A stretch of DNA of 6,990 bases from Pseudomonadota bacterium. Lineage in GTDB: Bacteria; Pseudomonadota; Gammaproteobacteria; Burkholderiales; Burkholderiaceae_D. This document shows, in pieces, positions 6,161-6,990 of the stretch (positions are counted from its first letter, which is position 1; each line of letters opens with the position of its first letter). Location: the NCBI GenBank assembly GCA_023420795.1, contig JAEZVM010000068.1, forward strand, positions 1 to 6,990, given 5' to 3'. The position numbers and the translations under genes are program-made. The notes under the pieces were generated by a model that saw only the letters and a program-made list of their open reading frames with translations, ran no database searches and was not told where the DNA came from.

Positions 6161-6222
6161 AATTTGGTTCAAGCGTTGAGAAAGGCCAACTATGCCGGTT
6201 GTAACACAGCGAAATACTCAAT

Positions 6223-6254
6223 CCTGTAACAGGGTTTTATGCGTGGTAAAACCC
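6223..6254. repeat. Paired palindromes between the cardiolipin synthase and dehydrogenase genes
   Basis: CCTGT-A-ACAGG (6223-6233) directly abuts a stem GGGTTTTA (6232-6239) and TAAAACCC (6247-6254) with a 7-base loop. The latter is about 50 bases past the cardiolipin synthase stop and could be its transcript end, though no U-run follows the stem. Confidence 0.35.
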
Positions 6255-6303
6255 CTTGGAGCATCACAACCTATCGAAGTTTTCGATCAATTTCCGAGGT
6301 GCA

Positions 6304-6990
6304 TCATAGCCAGTACGCGAAGAGCCTAGCCGTCCATTCGCGCAGCCGCTGACGCAGCCCGCGCTTTTGCCATTGCTGGGCAGTGATTTCGACGGACTCC
6401 TGCAAGTCCCGCTGGAACAGCGCTTCCATGCGCGTCGCGAAGTCGGTGGAGAGGATCACCGCATTGACTTCATCGTTGTGCAGGAAGCTGCGCATGTCGA
6501 GGTTGGTCGAGCCGATGGTGGACCAGACGCCGTCGATCACCGCTGTTTTCGCATGCAGCATCGCAGTCTTGCGCTCATAGATCCGCACGCCGGCTGCCAG
6601 CAGATCGTCGTAATACGAGCGACCCGCATGGAGGATGATTTCGACGTCGGTGAAGCTGGGAAAGATCAGCCGCACATCCACACCGCGCTGCGCCGCATCG
6701 ATCAGGGCCTGCAGCATCTGCCCGTCCGGCACAAAGTAGGCGGAAGTCAGGTAGGCATAGTTGTCGGCATGCGCCAGCGCGGAGATATAGGTCTTGTAGA
6801 TCGCGTAGTCTTCCATGTCCGGCGTGCTGCCGATCGCGCGCACCAGCGCCTTTCCTTGCGGAGCCAGCGCCGGAAAGTAGTTGGCCGCGCGCAGCGGCTT
6901 GCCGGTTTCGCGCTGCCAGGTTTCGCGGAACAGTTTCTGGAATTCCGCGACGGCCGGCCCTTCGATCTGCATGTGCGTGTCGCGCCAGGC
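6304..6990 (-). CDS. cls: Cardiolipin synthase (phospholipase D superfamily), C-terminal half; 5' end outside the window
   Basis: The frame is open to the right edge, leaving 228 residues that begin AWRDTHMQIEGPAVAEFQ, a segment that follows the first HKD motif in bacterial cardiolipin synthases; an internal Met at 6972 is not the start. The second catalytic motif is complete: H146-x-K148, four residues, D153, six residues, then GSTN (160-163), followed by LDMRSFLHNDEVNAVI, as in Cls proteins. PLD-type Cls condenses phosphatidylglycerol (or phosphatidylglycerol with phosphatidylethanolamine) to cardiolipin at the inner membrane. The first HKD and any N-terminal membrane segments are outside, so the ClsA/ClsB/ClsC subtype cannot be fixed. 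The C-terminus (LREWTARLFAYWL) is typical of the family. Transcription is towards the dehydrogenase, from which it is separated by 197 bases with inverted repeats. Confidence 0.8.
   Translation of the reverse strand, partial: AWRDTHMQIEGPAVAEFQKLFRETWQRETGKPLRAANYFPALAPQGKALVRAIGSTPDMEDYAIYKTYISALAHADNYAYLTSAYFVPDGQMLQALIDAAQRGVDVRLIFPSFTDVEIILHAGRSYYDDLLAAGVRIYERKTAMLHAKTAVIDGVWSTIGSTNLDMRSFLHNDEVNAVILSTDFATRMEALFQRDLQESVEITAQQWQKRGLRQRLREWTARLFAYWL

Noticed and set aside
6273..6287. ATCGAA-GTT-TTCGAT palindrome as a terminator for the cardiolipin synthase
   Set aside because: Only a 6-bp AT-containing stem without a U-run; too weak to call.
1..6990. CRISPR array, tRNA, rRNA, insertion sequence, phage or defence system
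   Set aside because: No regularly spaced direct repeats, no recognisable RNA gene, no transposase, integrase or defence-domain protein.

Overview
This is a protein-dense, GC-rich window from a bacterial chromosome. Gene style and protein flavour (an NhaR-type LysR regulator, a LysE/ArgO exporter, a PcaC-like protein, a Gly-rich linker right after a lipobox-like Cys) suggest a betaproteobacterium of the order Burkholderiales, possibly Oxalobacteraceae. That placement is an inference from general resemblance; no rRNA or tRNA lies in the window.

Left part (1-1606, + strand): the 3' end of a LysR-family activator resembling NhaR, a terminator-like hairpin, then a complete metallo-beta-lactamase-fold hydrolase with a signal peptide. 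Middle left (1635-2629, - strand): a LysE/ArgO-type amino-acid exporter preceded by a small ABM-domain (YgiN-like) monooxygenase, both convergent with the hydrolase. A perfect hairpin sits directly against the exporter's ribosome binding site. Middle (2815-4550, + strand): a divergent family-1-type glycoside hydrolase with both catalytic glutamates, then a PcaC-type carboxymuconolactone decarboxylase with its own perfect -10 box.

Right part (4551-6990): a repeat-rich convergent junction with an 11-bp hairpin and a 27-bp perfect inverted repeat. Beyond it, on the - strand, come a PQQ-type sugar (sorbosone-like) dehydrogenase predicted to be a lipoprotein, a 197-bp intergenic region with two strong inverted repeats, and the C-terminal half of a cardiolipin synthase that runs off the window.

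The genes do not form one pathway. They look like a mosaic of single-gene or two-gene units: ion-stress regulation, amino-acid export, carbohydrate and aromatic metabolism, and phospholipid synthesis. I see no phage, transposase, CRISPR, toxin-antitoxin or defence signature. The most notable items are the divergent glycoside hydrolase, the 27-bp palindromic repeat, and the inverted repeats upstream of the exporter and the dehydrogenase.
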